A stretch of DNA of 26,751 bases from an uncultured Eubacteriales bacterium. Lineage in GTDB: Bacteria; Bacillota_A; Clostridia; Christensenellales; Aristaeellaceae. The stretch spans positions 1 through 26,751 of the forward strand of contig CALVKX010000004.1 in the NCBI GenBank assembly GCA_944333375.1, written 5' to 3'. Shown in pieces: positions 1-7,317 of the stretch. The notes beneath the pieces were generated by a model. The model did not search any database. It was not told where the DNA came from and saw only the letters and a program-made list of their open reading frames with translations. How positions within the stretch are numbered: position 1 is the first letter of the stretch; each line of letters starts with the position of its first letter. Both the position numbers and the translations under genes were made by a program.

Positions 1-1052
1 ACCAGACCGATGGGCAGGCCCAGGTTCAGGCTGATGCCGCACTGGATGCCCGGCACCATGGCCAGCACCATGATGGCGTTCATGCCCATGCGCACCACGC
101 TGTTGGAAAGCAGTGTGGGCAGCGAGAGGTCGTAAAGCAGCGCCAAAAGACACAGGAGAATGAAGAAGAGACTGATGATGATGCGCGGGATGCCGAGCTT
201 CTCCACCAGCGTACGGCTGAAGAGAAGCGCCAGCGCAGCCAGAACCAGCGCCACGCCGCAGTAAATCAGATCGTCGGCATAGCGGATGAAAAACGCGGTG
301 GTCGTATTGGAAACAGCCGCTGCGCTGCCCGCGTCCATGTAGCGGTCGTACTGCGTGGTAAAATCGTCGCCGCTCTGGTAGACGATGGCCTGAATGGTAT
401 CGTGCAGCGTCTCCAGCGCCGCGTCGTCAAGCACCGGATAGATGCCCTTGAGCGCCTCGCCCACGGCGAGATAGGCCTCGTCGGCCTGCGCCATCAGGGC
501 GTTCATTTCCTCGGTCGCCACGAAGCCGGACATGTCCACCGTGACCTGCTCGTCCTCGGACACCTCCTGGCCCGCCGCCAGCTTGGCTTCGCGCTCGGCC
601 TCGGCCGCAGCCTCCGCCTCGGGCAGATGCTCCTCGATATAGGCCTGCTGGGCCGCATCCGCGGCGCGGTAATAGGCGCTCAGCGCAGCGGTATAGGCCT
701 CCAGCGCCGGCACCAGCGCATCGGTGTTGACCGTGTCATAGTCCACCGATGTGCCGGTGTGCTGGGCGCGGGCCTCTTCCTCCGCCTTGGCGACCGCCTC
801 ACGAAGCGCCGACATGCCCAGCCCTTCCTCGCGGGCCTTGTTGGAGGCCTCCTGCTTGGCGATAGCGACGTAGCTTTCCACCACGCCCTCGCCGGTGGCG
901 TTGAGGAGCGTACGGATGCGAAGCGCGTCCAGAATATCCCGTCCGCCCTGCGCATTGCGCTGCGGCACATGGATGCAGCCCAGCACAATCAGCGTGACCG
1001 CCGCGACGGCCAGCAGGATGGCGATGATGCGCTGCGTCTTGCTCTTTGTCAT
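1..1052 (-). CDS. ABC transporter permease of the DUF3798 system (partial; 3' end beyond window)
   Basis: The reading frame opens at an ATG that overlaps the TGA of the ATPase gene (ATGA) and stays open for 350 codons to the window edge, so the C-terminal part is missing. Residues about 9-29 are a membrane segment. Residues about 30-260 form a hydrophilic, Ala/Glu-rich, probably helical region predicted outside the membrane. Further membrane segments follow (about 262-278 and 290-317). Residues about 331-350 are rich in Met and Gly (GMNAIMVLAMVPGIQCG, then LNLGLPIG) and resemble the permease core of simple-sugar and branched-chain amino acid importers (BPD_transp_2). With the upstream ATPase and binding protein it should form the translocation channel. 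The substrate is unknown. The large insertion after the first membrane segment is unusual for this family. The call as a permease rests on the visible core and on context. Confidence 0.82.
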   Translation of the reverse strand, partial: MTKSKTQRIIAILLAVAAVTLIVLGCIHVPQRNAQGGRDILDALRIRTLLNATGEGVVESYVAIAKQEASNKAREEGLGMSALREAVAKAEEEARAQHTGTSVDYDTVNTDALVPALEAYTAALSAYYRAADAAQQAYIEEHLPEAEAAAEAEREAKLAAGQEVSEDEQVTVDMSGFVATEEMNALMAQADEAYLAVGEALKGIYPVLDDAALETLHDTIQAIVYQSGDDFTTQYDRYMDAGSAAAVSNTTTAFFIRYADDLIYCGVALVLAALALLFSRTLVEKLGIPRIIISLFFILLCLLALLYDLSLPTLLSNSVVRMGMNAIMVLAMVPGIQCGISLNLGLPIGL

Positions 1053-2659
1053 TGCGCGTCATCTCCTTTCTCGAGTTGGTCGCCGGGCTTGATGCCGGAC
1101 ATGGCCAGGCCGAAATCCGCGTCGCTGGCGCCGGGGGAAAGAATGTCCACCAGCTTGCCCTCGCTGATGATGGCGATGCGGTCGGAGATGCTCTTGAGCT
1201 CCTGAAGCTCGCTGGAGACGATCACGATGGTCATGCCCTGCTCGCGGTTGAGGCGCACGAGCGTTTCCAGCACCAGCTTCTTGGCGCCGATGTCGATGCC
1301 GCGGGTGGGCTCGCTGACGAACAGGAACCGGGGGCCCATCACCAGCGCCCTTGCGATGCAAACCTTCTGCTGGTTGCCGCCGGACAGCGTACCCGTATGC
1401 TGCATGGGTCCGAAGCAGCGGATGTCCAGATCATGGATCATCTTCTCGGCGGTCCTGCGCACCGCGCCGCCGTCCTTGAGGGTGAAAAAGCCCAGCCTGT
1501 GCAGGTATTCGCCCTTGATCTGCATGGCGTTAAAGACGATGTTGTCCTCGATGGACTGGTCCAGAAGCAGGCCCACGCCCTTGCGGTCCTCCGACACCAT
1601 GGCGATGCCGGCCCGCAGCGCGTCGCCCGCGTTGCCCAGCTTGAGGGGCTCGCCAAAGAGGGTCACGCTGCCCTGCGTATCGTACAGGCTCATCACGCCG
1701 TTGGGGATGCCCAGCTTGCCCTGGCCCGCCAGGCCGGCGATTCCCAGGACCTCGCCCTCGTACACGTCCAGCGATACGCCGCGGACCTCCTCGCCCGGCA
1801 TATCCACATGCAGGTCCCGGATGCTCATGGCCACCTTGCCCTGCGGAGGCGTGCGGGGAGCGGCCTCCACCATGCTCTCTCCCTTGCGGCCAATCATCAG
1901 CTCCGCAAGTTCTACAACGCTCGTCTGCGCTTTTTCGCGCGTGGCGGCCAGTTTGCCGTCGCGCAGTATCGTAATCGAATCAGCGGCGGCCATCACCTCG
2001 TCCAGACGATGGGTGATAAAGATGATGGCGATACCGTTCGCAGCAATCTGCTTCATCACCGAGACCAGCTGCGTGGCCTCGCTCTCGGTCAGCACGGCCG
2101 TGGGCTCGTCAAATACGAGCAGTTTTACGCCGGTCTTGTCAATTTCGCGGGCAATTTCAACAAACTGCATGTAGCCCACGGGCATACCCTCAACAAGCGT
2201 ATACTCGTCGATGCTCATGCCCACGCTGTCCAGCGCCTTGCGGGCGTCGGCAGCCATGGCCTTCATATCCAAGGTTTCCAGATTCTTTCCAAAAATCCGG
2301 CTGATAAGATTGGGGTGTGTGATTTCACGGTTGAGCTTGATGTTCTCCGTGACGGTAAATCCGGGCAGCAGCATGAACTCCTGATGCACCATGCCGATGC
2401 CCTTGACCATGGCGTCGTGCGGCGAGGTCACGTTGGCTATCTCGCCCTCCAAAAGCACCTGGCCCTCGAAGCCGCCCGTGGTATGAATCACGGGCATGCC
2501 AAACAGCACGTTCATCAGCGTGCTCTTTCCCGCGCCGTTTTCGCCCAGCAGCGCATGGATTTCACCCGGGCGCACGGAGAGGGAAACGTCGCTGAGGACG
2601 GTGTTCTCGCCATAGCGCTTGGTGATGTTTTTCATTTCCAATACATACGCGGCGCTCAA
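1049..2659 (-). CDS. ABC transporter ATP-binding protein with two fused nucleotide-binding domains (RbsA/MglA type)
   Basis: This 536-residue protein has two ABC domains in tandem, the layout of RbsA, MglA and the BMP/nucleoside importers. Domain 1 has a full Walker A (GENGAGKST, residues 39-47) and Walker B (LVFDEPT, 181-187), but its signature is degenerate (PVGYMQ, about 160). Domain 2 has a degenerate Walker A (GLAGQGK, 309-315), an intact signature (LSGGNQQ, 435-441), and a Walker B whose Asp is replaced by Ser (FLFVSEPT, S449). One competent ATP site is therefore expected, built from Walker A/B of domain 1 and the signature of domain 2. I chose the TTG start at 2659 because AAGGAGG lies 10 nt upstream. 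An in-frame ATG at 2722 has no ribosome binding site and falls inside the intergenic hairpin. It is cytoplasmic and powers the adjacent permease, whose ATG overlaps its stop. Confidence 0.93.
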   Translation of the reverse strand: MSAAYVLEMKNITKRYGENTVLSDVSLSVRPGEIHALLGENGAGKSTLMNVLFGMPVIHTTGGFEGQVLLEGEIANVTSPHDAMVKGIGMVHQEFMLLPGFTVTENIKLNREITHPNLISRIFGKNLETLDMKAMAADARKALDSVGMSIDEYTLVEGMPVGYMQFVEIAREIDKTGVKLLVFDEPTAVLTESEATQLVSVMKQIAANGIAIIFITHRLDEVMAAADSITILRDGKLAATREKAQTSVVELAELMIGRKGESMVEAAPRTPPQGKVAMSIRDLHVDMPGEEVRGVSLDVYEGEVLGIAGLAGQGKLGIPNGVMSLYDTQGSVTLFGEPLKLGNAGDALRAGIAMVSEDRKGVGLLLDQSIEDNIVFNAMQIKGEYLHRLGFFTLKDGGAVRRTAEKMIHDLDIRCFGPMQHTGTLSGGNQQKVCIARALVMGPRFLFVSEPTRGIDIGAKKLVLETLVRLNREQGMTIVIVSSELQELKSISDRIAIISEGKLVDILSPGASDADFGLAMSGIKPGDQLEKGDDAQ

Positions 2660-2690
2660 GTCGACAGAACCTCCTTGCAGATACGAAGAA

Positions 2691-2720
2691 GGGGCCCACC
2701 CCGTGGGGAGGGCGGACCCC
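2691..2720 (-). terminator. Intergenic hairpin between binding-protein and ATPase genes (attenuator or mRNA stabiliser)
   Basis: In minus-strand RNA an 11-bp stem with an 8-nt loop forms from GGGGUCCGCCC and GGGUGGGCCCC. Two positions are G-U pairs, which pair only in minus-strand RNA and are mismatches in plus-strand RNA. No U-run follows, so strong termination is unlikely. Such hairpins after binding-protein genes commonly make the first gene more abundant than the rest of the operon. Confidence 0.6.
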
Positions 2721-2745
2721 ATCTTACGGACTTTTGTACGAACGA

Positions 2746-3888
2746 TTACAGGTAATCGTTGAAGTCAACCTGAGACAGCAGAATGGTGTAGTAGTTCTCC
2801 AGCGTGGTGCCCTCGGCGTTGGTGTAGTTCTCGATCTTCGCGCCGGGAACGCTCTGGTTGAACAGCTCCATCAGGATGTCGGCGTTGTTGCGGTCGGTGA
2901 TCTCGCCCAGCGCCCAGCCCTTGGCATATTCCACGCCGATCTCGATGATGGACATGGCCACGGGGGTCGGCCAGGTGGAGTAGCGGCCCACGGCGTCATG
3001 CTCGGCGAGCTTCTCGGCGATGGCCTTCAGCGCGGCCTCGTCGTCGCCCAGCTCAAGCTCCAGGCCCAGCGTGGCCGGGAAGCCATGGTAGGGGCTGGGG
3101 CAGCAGGGCAGCGGATAGTAGGCGTTGTCCAGATCGAGGATCGCGGCCTGCATGGCGGGCTGCATGGAGCAGTTGGTGGTGAAGAAGGCGACCTTCTTGT
3201 CCGGGTACTTGGCGGCCTGCTGGGGCACGTCCTCCAGCACGAACTGCTGGGCGCCGGAGGTGCCGGCCTCGCCCGTGGGGTCGGGAGCGGTCACGTCCAC
3301 AAACTCAATGCCCAGCGCCTCGGCGTTGGCCTTGAGGATGTTGTAGCGGCCCACGATGGTCTCCATGGCCATGTGGCGCGGGAAGGAGTAGTGCATGAAG
3401 ACATCGATGCCCCACTCGGCGCACTTTTCCATGATGGTGTCGCCCTGGCCGGCCTCGTTGGCGTACATGATGATGTCAGCGGCCTCGGAGATGACGGCGG
3501 GGTCTTCCTGCGGGGTGCCGGCGATGAAGAGGATGTCATCGCGGCCCATCTCACGGATCTTCTGGATGCCGGGGGTCGCGCCGGGCACAGCCTGGCACAT
3601 CACGATGGCCTTGACGTCGGGGTCAGAGGCGAAGGCGACCAGCTTGGAGATGGTGGTTTCCGTCTCGGACATGAAGTTGTCGGGATAGGTATCGGTGATA
3701 ATATGCTCGGCGCCGTACTTCGCCAGCGCCTTCTCAGCGGCGCGGAATTCTTCCTCGCCCTGGCTGGTGGTGCCGGTGAGAATGGCAACCTTCCAAGTAC
3801 CCTCATCCGCAGTTTCAGCCGAAGCCGCCACGGTGGTCAGGGTGAGCAGCATGGCAAGAGCCAATACGATGCTCAACAGTTTCTTCAT
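2746..3888 (-). CDS. DUF3798 family protein, secreted substrate-binding component of an ABC transporter
   Basis: This is a 380-residue protein. Residues 1-24 form a signal peptide with a Lys-Lys start, a hydrophobic core and an ASA cleavage motif before ETADEG. No lipobox cysteine is present. The mature part has the alternating strand-helix pattern of periplasmic-binding-protein type I folds (KVAILTGTTSQGEEEF at the start, then VKAIVMCQAVPG and ILFIAGTPQEDP). I recognise it as DUF3798 (PF12683), a family without an established ligand. The ATG at 3888 was chosen because AAGGAGG lies 8 nt upstream. It is the first gene of an operon with the double ATPase and permease, which argues that it captures the substrate outside the cell. 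The cluster layout resembles BMP-lipoprotein nucleoside importers. The ligand cannot be told from the sequence. Confidence 0.88.
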   Translation of the reverse strand: MKKLLSIVLALAMLLTLTTVAASAETADEGTWKVAILTGTTSQGEEEFRAAEKALAKYGAEHIITDTYPDNFMSETETTISKLVAFASDPDVKAIVMCQAVPGATPGIQKIREMGRDDILFIAGTPQEDPAVISEAADIIMYANEAGQGDTIMEKCAEWGIDVFMHYSFPRHMAMETIVGRYNILKANAEALGIEFVDVTAPDPTGEAGTSGAQQFVLEDVPQQAAKYPDKKVAFFTTNCSMQPAMQAAILDLDNAYYPLPCCPSPYHGFPATLGLELELGDDEAALKAIAEKLAEHDAVGRYSTWPTPVAMSIIEIGVEYAKGWALGEITDRNNADILMELFNQSVPGAKIENYTNAEGTTLENYYTILLSQVDFNDYL

Positions 3889-3972
3889 GTTGTGTTCCTC
3901 CTTGTCCACTTTTCAGTTTCTTGGGTCATCCAGTCTCAAGGGGGCTCTCAATTCATGAGATGGAGTGGTGAA

Positions 3973-4001
3973 AGTATAACATACCAGGTCGGATCAGGCA
4001 A
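3973..4001 (-). promoter_or_regulatory. Sigma-A-type promoter of the DUF3798 transporter operon
   Basis: Read on the minus strand: -35 TTGCCT, 17-nt spacer, -10 TATACT preceded by TGT (extended -10). Transcription should start near 3966, leaving a leader of about 78 nt before the start codon at 3888. The leader contains a small CTCA/TGAG hairpin. The gap 3889-4119 holds no gene. Confidence 0.7.
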
Positions 4002-4099
4002 ATGGAAATTTACTTGCAAATAACTGGCAATTTATGCGAAAAACCTTGTCTATTAAGGTTTTTGTTTCCCTCCCGCGCAACTCCGCTTTTTGGAAAACA

Positions 4100-4121
4100 A
4101 AGAAAAAACAATCGTTTTCTT
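4100..4121 (-). terminator. Possible weak terminator after hpt
   Basis: In minus-strand RNA, AAGAAAA overlapping the hpt stop codon can pair with UUUUCUU across an 8-nt loop, followed by UGUUUUCC. The stem is short and made mostly of A-U pairs, so it is at best a weak terminator before the next promoter at 3973-4001. Confidence 0.3.
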
Positions 4122-4683
4122 AGGCATTTTCCCCATAGATGCGGGGCGAGAGCACGCCCACATCGGGCAGGTTGCGGTAGCGCTCGTTGTAATCCAGCCC
4201 GTAGCCAACCACGAAGGCGTCGGGGATCTGGAAGCAGGAATAATCCACCTCCAGCGGCGCGACGCGGCGGGCGGGCTTATCCATGAGGGCGGCGATGCGC
4301 AGGCTGGCCGCTCCGCGGGTGATGAGCAGCTTTTTGAGGAAATGGAGCGTCATGCCGCTGTCGACGATGTCCTCCACGATGATGACGTCGCGGCCCATGA
4401 TGCTGCGGTCCAGATCCTTGACCAGGCGGACCTCGCCGCTGGACTGGGTGCTGGCCCCGTAGCTGGAGACGGCCATGAACTCGATCTCAAGCGGCAGGTC
4501 CACCTGCCGGATCAGGTCCGAGAAAAACACGCTCGCGCCCTTGAGGATGCAGATGAAGACGGGGCTTTTGCCCGCATAGTCCCGCGTGATGCGCTCGCCC
4601 AGGTCGCGCACGGCGGCGGCGACCTCATCGCGGGTGTAAAGGATGCTGTCCAGATCGTGATACAGGTTGCGCTCGGTTTCCAT
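4120..4683 (-). CDS. hpt: Hypoxanthine phosphoribosyltransferase
   Basis: This 187-residue purine-salvage enzyme transfers ribose-5-phosphate from PRPP to hypoxanthine or guanine, giving IMP or GMP. The PRPP-binding motif is intact (IIVEDIVDSGMT, residues about 101-112). Other family landmarks are CILKGA near residue 45, the flexible-loop region SSYG near 73, and the C-terminal GLDYNERYRNLPDVGVL. The length is typical. I chose the ATG at 4683, which has GGAG 8 nt upstream. An in-frame ATG at 4716 would overlap tilS and has no better site. The gene lies 13 nt after tilS, a neighbour pair widespread in Firmicutes. The usual third partner, ftsH, is not downstream here; the DUF3798 operon follows instead. 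Confidence 0.96.
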   Translation of the reverse strand: METERNLYHDLDSILYTRDEVAAAVRDLGERITRDYAGKSPVFICILKGASVFFSDLIRQVDLPLEIEFMAVSSYGASTQSSGEVRLVKDLDRSIMGRDVIIVEDIVDSGMTLHFLKKLLITRGAASLRIAALMDKPARRVAPLEVDYSCFQIPDAFVVGYGLDYNERYRNLPDVGVLSPRIYGENA

Positions 4684-4696
4684 AGCGTTCTCTCCT

Positions 4697-6136
4697 TCAC
4701 TTTTGTTCATCATCAAACGCGCCGGATGCGGCCCTCAGCCGCACCGATCCCTCGGGCACGGCGCTCAGGCGCAGGCGTTCGGACGCGCAGAGAAACGGGA
4801 TCCACAGGATTTCCTTTCCGTCGGCGAGCACCGTCAGGTACGGCCTGAGCGGCGCGTCCACCCCGCGGTCGCTCAGGAAGCGGCGCAGGGGCTTTTTTCC
4901 CGGCGCGCCCAGGGGAACAATCCAGTCGCCCGGCAGGGGCCGGCGCAGCACGGGCGAGCGCCCGAGGATCTCAGGCGAGAGCACCGCCTCCCCCGCATGC
5001 GCGGGCACGGCCGTCCCGGGCCCCGCGGGAAACTGCCGGATGCTCGTAAAATCGGCGGCATAGTTCCTCTCCCCCTTCGCCACCGGCGCCGGCGGCGCCG
5101 GTGGCGCGGGGCAAAGCGGCGCATCCTCCTGCCTCAGCAGGTAGAGTAGGCCGCGGCCCGCCACGGCCTTCAGCCCGCAGGGCAGGTTGTGCGAGCGGCC
5201 CGCCTCCCCACGCGCCAGCGACATCAGCGCCAGCGTATCGCCGTGGCTCAGCGCCCGCTCCTGCGGCATGATACCCGCCAGCGCCGTTCCCTCCAGGAAC
5301 CAGCGGCGCAGCGCGCGGCGCGCCAGCGCCTCCGGCGCCCGCAGGAGCGGGCCGCGCCTGAGCGCGTGAAGCGGGACAAGGCCCGGCTGCGCCGCTTCAT
5401 AGAGCCGCTCCGCCTCCGCCTCCAGATACCGCGCGTCCGTCTCCAGCGCCTCCGCCGCGGCGGCGATGTGTCCCGCCGTCCCGGGAAAGAGGCGCTCCAG
5501 CGCAGGCATCACCTCGAGGCGAAGCGCGTTGCGCGGGGTGAGGGGAAGCTGATTGCTGCCGTCCTCGCGGTGGGCAAGCCCCTCCCGGGCCAGCGCCTCC
5601 AGGATCGTCCGTTTGCCCGTGCCCAGAAACGGCCGGAGCATGACCCCGCGGCCAAACGGCGCGGCCGGGCGCATGCCGCGCAGCCCGTCGGCGCCCGCGC
5701 CGCGCGCAAGGCGCATGAGCACCGTCTCCGCCTGATCGTCCAGATGGTGCCCCAGCATAAGCGCGTCCATGGAAAGCGCCTCCATCTGCTCAAGGAAGAT
5801 GCTGCGCCGCCGGTCGCGTGCGCGCGTCTCCGCGCCCGGGCTGTCCATGCCGCCGCACAGCCCCGCGTTGCGCACATGCAGAGGCGTCCCCAGCCCGCGG
5901 CACAGGGCGCGCACGAACCGCTCGTCCTCCTGGGAGCTCTCCCCGCGCAGCCCGTGCTGCACGTGGCTGGCCTCCAGCCAGAACCCGCCCTCGGCCCTCA
6001 GCGCGCACAGCGCATGCAGCAGGGCCACGCTGTCGGCCCCGCCGCTGACGGCGCACAGGAGGCGCGCGCCGGGGCGAAACAGCCCCGCGTCCTCCAGCGC
6101 CCGCCTCACGGGCGGCAGCAGCGTTTCAAGGCTCAC
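4697..6136 (-). CDS. tilS: tRNA(Ile)-lysidine synthetase TilS
   Basis: This 479-residue enzyme modifies C34 of tRNA-Ile (CAU anticodon) to lysidine using ATP and lysine, so that the tRNA reads AUA. The PP-loop ATP-binding motif SGGADS is at residues 31-36. It is followed by HVQHGLRGE and by the GHHLDDQAETVLMRLARGAG segment, both typical of TilS. The C-terminal region (about 360-479) contains RRPLPGDWIVPLG and matches the TilS C-terminal domain. The start is GTG at 6136 with AGGAGG 9 nt upstream, and the first 11 nt overlap the end of the DUF4364-like gene. The domain linkers are rich in Ala and Arg, as expected in this GC-rich genome. The function is essential in most bacteria. Confidence 0.95.
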   Translation of the reverse strand: MSLETLLPPVRRALEDAGLFRPGARLLCAVSGGADSVALLHALCALRAEGGFWLEASHVQHGLRGESSQEDERFVRALCRGLGTPLHVRNAGLCGGMDSPGAETRARDRRRSIFLEQMEALSMDALMLGHHLDDQAETVLMRLARGAGADGLRGMRPAAPFGRGVMLRPFLGTGKRTILEALAREGLAHREDGSNQLPLTPRNALRLEVMPALERLFPGTAGHIAAAAEALETDARYLEAEAERLYEAAQPGLVPLHALRRGPLLRAPEALARRALRRWFLEGTALAGIMPQERALSHGDTLALMSLARGEAGRSHNLPCGLKAVAGRGLLYLLRQEDAPLCPAPPAPPAPVAKGERNYAADFTSIRQFPAGPGTAVPAHAGEAVLSPEILGRSPVLRRPLPGDWIVPLGAPGKKPLRRFLSDRGVDAPLRPYLTVLADGKEILWIPFLCASERLRLSAVPEGSVRLRAASGAFDDEQK

Positions 6137-6929
6137 GGCCGCCCGCCTCCTCCCTGATGAGCTCCGTCACCCGCCGCGCCAGCGCCTCCCCGTCCGCCTC
6201 CGCCGCGGCGGCCCAGCCCTGTGCCGCCCCGCGGCCGGGCAGGAGCAGCAAAACGCCGTAGGCGTTGCCTCCCTCCCGGAGGGCGACGGCGGCGGCGCGC
6301 TCGGGCCCGCCGTAGGCCAATAGCCCCGGATGGCCCGCCAGCGCCTCCTCAAGCGCCTCCTCCTGGCCGCGCCGCCGGGGCAGGTCAGGGCCCTTTTCCT
6401 CAAAGGGGAGGGTATAGAGCAGCGTCAGAAGCCGCGGCGCGCAGGCGCGAAAGCCGCCCACCGCCGCCCGGGCCAGCGCCTCGTCGGCCGTGCGCACGTC
6501 CAGCACCAGCGTGGGCACGTCGCCCTCGCGCACCGTCCCCACCGCGTGAAACGCTCCCGGCGCCGCCCGGTGCCATGCCGCCCCGGCCTGCCGGCGCTCG
6601 CTGAGGCGGGCCGCGTAGGCCGGCGCCGCCTGCCGGATGCGCTCGCAGTCGGTGGGGATGAGCTTGTCCCCCAGCAGCGCGAGCGTCTTTTCGCCCTCCG
6701 GGGTCAGGTAGAGCATCCCCTCCAGCGCATAGCGGCCCTGCGCCACCACGCCGGCCTTTTTCAGCTCGTCCAGGAGCAGGCAGTAGGGCAGGTATTCCAT
6801 CAGCTCAAGCTGTGCCACAAAGGGCCAGAGCTGCTCGGAGGACGCCATGCCCAGCATCCGCAGGCACAGAAGCAGCCTGAGCTTGTTCTCCGCGTCCGAT
6901 ACGCGGCGTTTGGGAAAAAAAAGCGCCAT
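6126..6929 (-). CDS. DUF4364-like winged-helix regulator
   Basis: This is a 267-residue protein. The first about 70 residues look like a winged-helix domain with helices around NKLRLLLCLRMLGMASSEQLW and YLPYCLLLDELKKAGVV, followed by a Tyr/Leu-rich wing and LTPEGEKTLALLG. This pattern fits the clostridial DUF4364 family of putative DNA-binding proteins. The rest (about 100-267) is Ala/Arg-rich and I cannot assign it to a domain. Two ATGs stand together at 6932 and 6929. AGGAGG ends 5 nt before the second and only 2 nt before the first, so I chose 6929. It overlaps tilS by 11 nt and is probably co-transcribed with tilS and hpt. No promoter is visible directly upstream, so expression probably comes by readthrough from the HPr-like gene. 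Confidence 0.75.
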   Translation of the reverse strand: MALFFPKRRVSDAENKLRLLLCLRMLGMASSEQLWPFVAQLELMEYLPYCLLLDELKKAGVVAQGRYALEGMLYLTPEGEKTLALLGDKLIPTDCERIRQAAPAYAARLSERRQAGAAWHRAAPGAFHAVGTVREGDVPTLVLDVRTADEALARAAVGGFRACAPRLLTLLYTLPFEEKGPDLPRRRGQEEALEEALAGHPGLLAYGGPERAAAVALREGGNAYGVLLLLPGRGAAQGWAAAAEADGEALARRVTELIREEAGGREP

Positions 6930-6970
6930 CATACCCTCCTAACGCCAAGGCTCTCCGTAAGGAACGAAAG

Positions 6971-6998
6971 AATGGGCAAAGCGCATGCTTTGCCCATT
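6971..6998 (-). terminator. Hairpin terminator after the HPr-like gene
   Basis: A perfect 12-bp stem (AATGGGCAAAGC and its complement) closes a 4-nt loop. On the minus strand it is followed by CTTTCGTTCC, a poor U-tract, so partial readthrough into the DUF4364-like gene is likely. The rest of the gap 6930-7055 shows only the ribosome binding site of the next gene. Confidence 0.6.
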
Positions 6999-7055
6999 TC
7001 AATGCCCCAAGGGCACGTCGTTCAGTGGAAGGCGCCTGCCGGAGCAGGCCGTGCA

Positions 7056-7283
7056 TCAGGCCATGAACGGCTTGATGTCGCCCAGCAGGTCGTCGCAGGA
7101 GTCGGTGTAGATCTCCATGGTGATGGGCTTGCTGAGGTCCAGGCTGAAGATGCCCAGGATGGACTTGGCATCCACCACATGGCGGCCCGCGCGCAGGTCC
7201 ACGTCATAGGGATAGCGGTTGACGATGTTGACGAAGGACTTGACGTTTTCCGCCAGGCTCAGCTTGATATTGACAGACTTCAT
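7056..7283 (-). CDS. HPr-family protein lacking the active-site histidine
   Basis: This 75-residue protein has the HPr fold pattern. The segment DAKSILGIFSLDL (38-50) matches the conserved region around Ser46 of Bacillus HPr, and S41 is the equivalent serine. The active-site block that normally reads GxHARP is replaced by AENVKSFVN, so there is neither His15 nor Arg17. It therefore cannot act as a phosphocarrier in the sugar phosphotransferase system. By analogy with Crh of Bacillus, it might be a regulatory HPr paralogue phosphorylated on serine by HPr kinase, but no such partner lies in the window. The gene is monocistronic or weakly linked to the genes downstream, with its own promoter and terminator. 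Confidence 0.88.
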   Translation of the reverse strand: MKSVNIKLSLAENVKSFVNIVNRYPYDVDLRAGRHVVDAKSILGIFSLDLSKPITMEIYTDSCDDLLGDIKPFMA

Positions 7284-7285
7284 GT

Positions 7286-7303
7286 ATGAAAGCCCCCTTT
7301 CAT
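7286..7303 (-). promoter_or_regulatory. Hairpin enclosing the ribosome binding site of the HPr-like gene
   Basis: On the minus strand ATGAAAG-GGGG-CTTTCAT forms a 7-bp stem with a 4-nt loop. The likely Shine-Dalgarno AAAGGGGG lies within the left arm and loop, immediately before the start codon. This could tune translation. Confidence 0.4.
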
Positions 7304-7317
7304 TTGGTTACGCAGGT

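Noticed and set aside
1046..2755. Plus-strand open frame of 569 codons opposite the ABC ATPase
   Set aside because: The minus strand has clear Walker and signature motifs; the plus-strand frame is a His/Ala/Leu-rich shadow.
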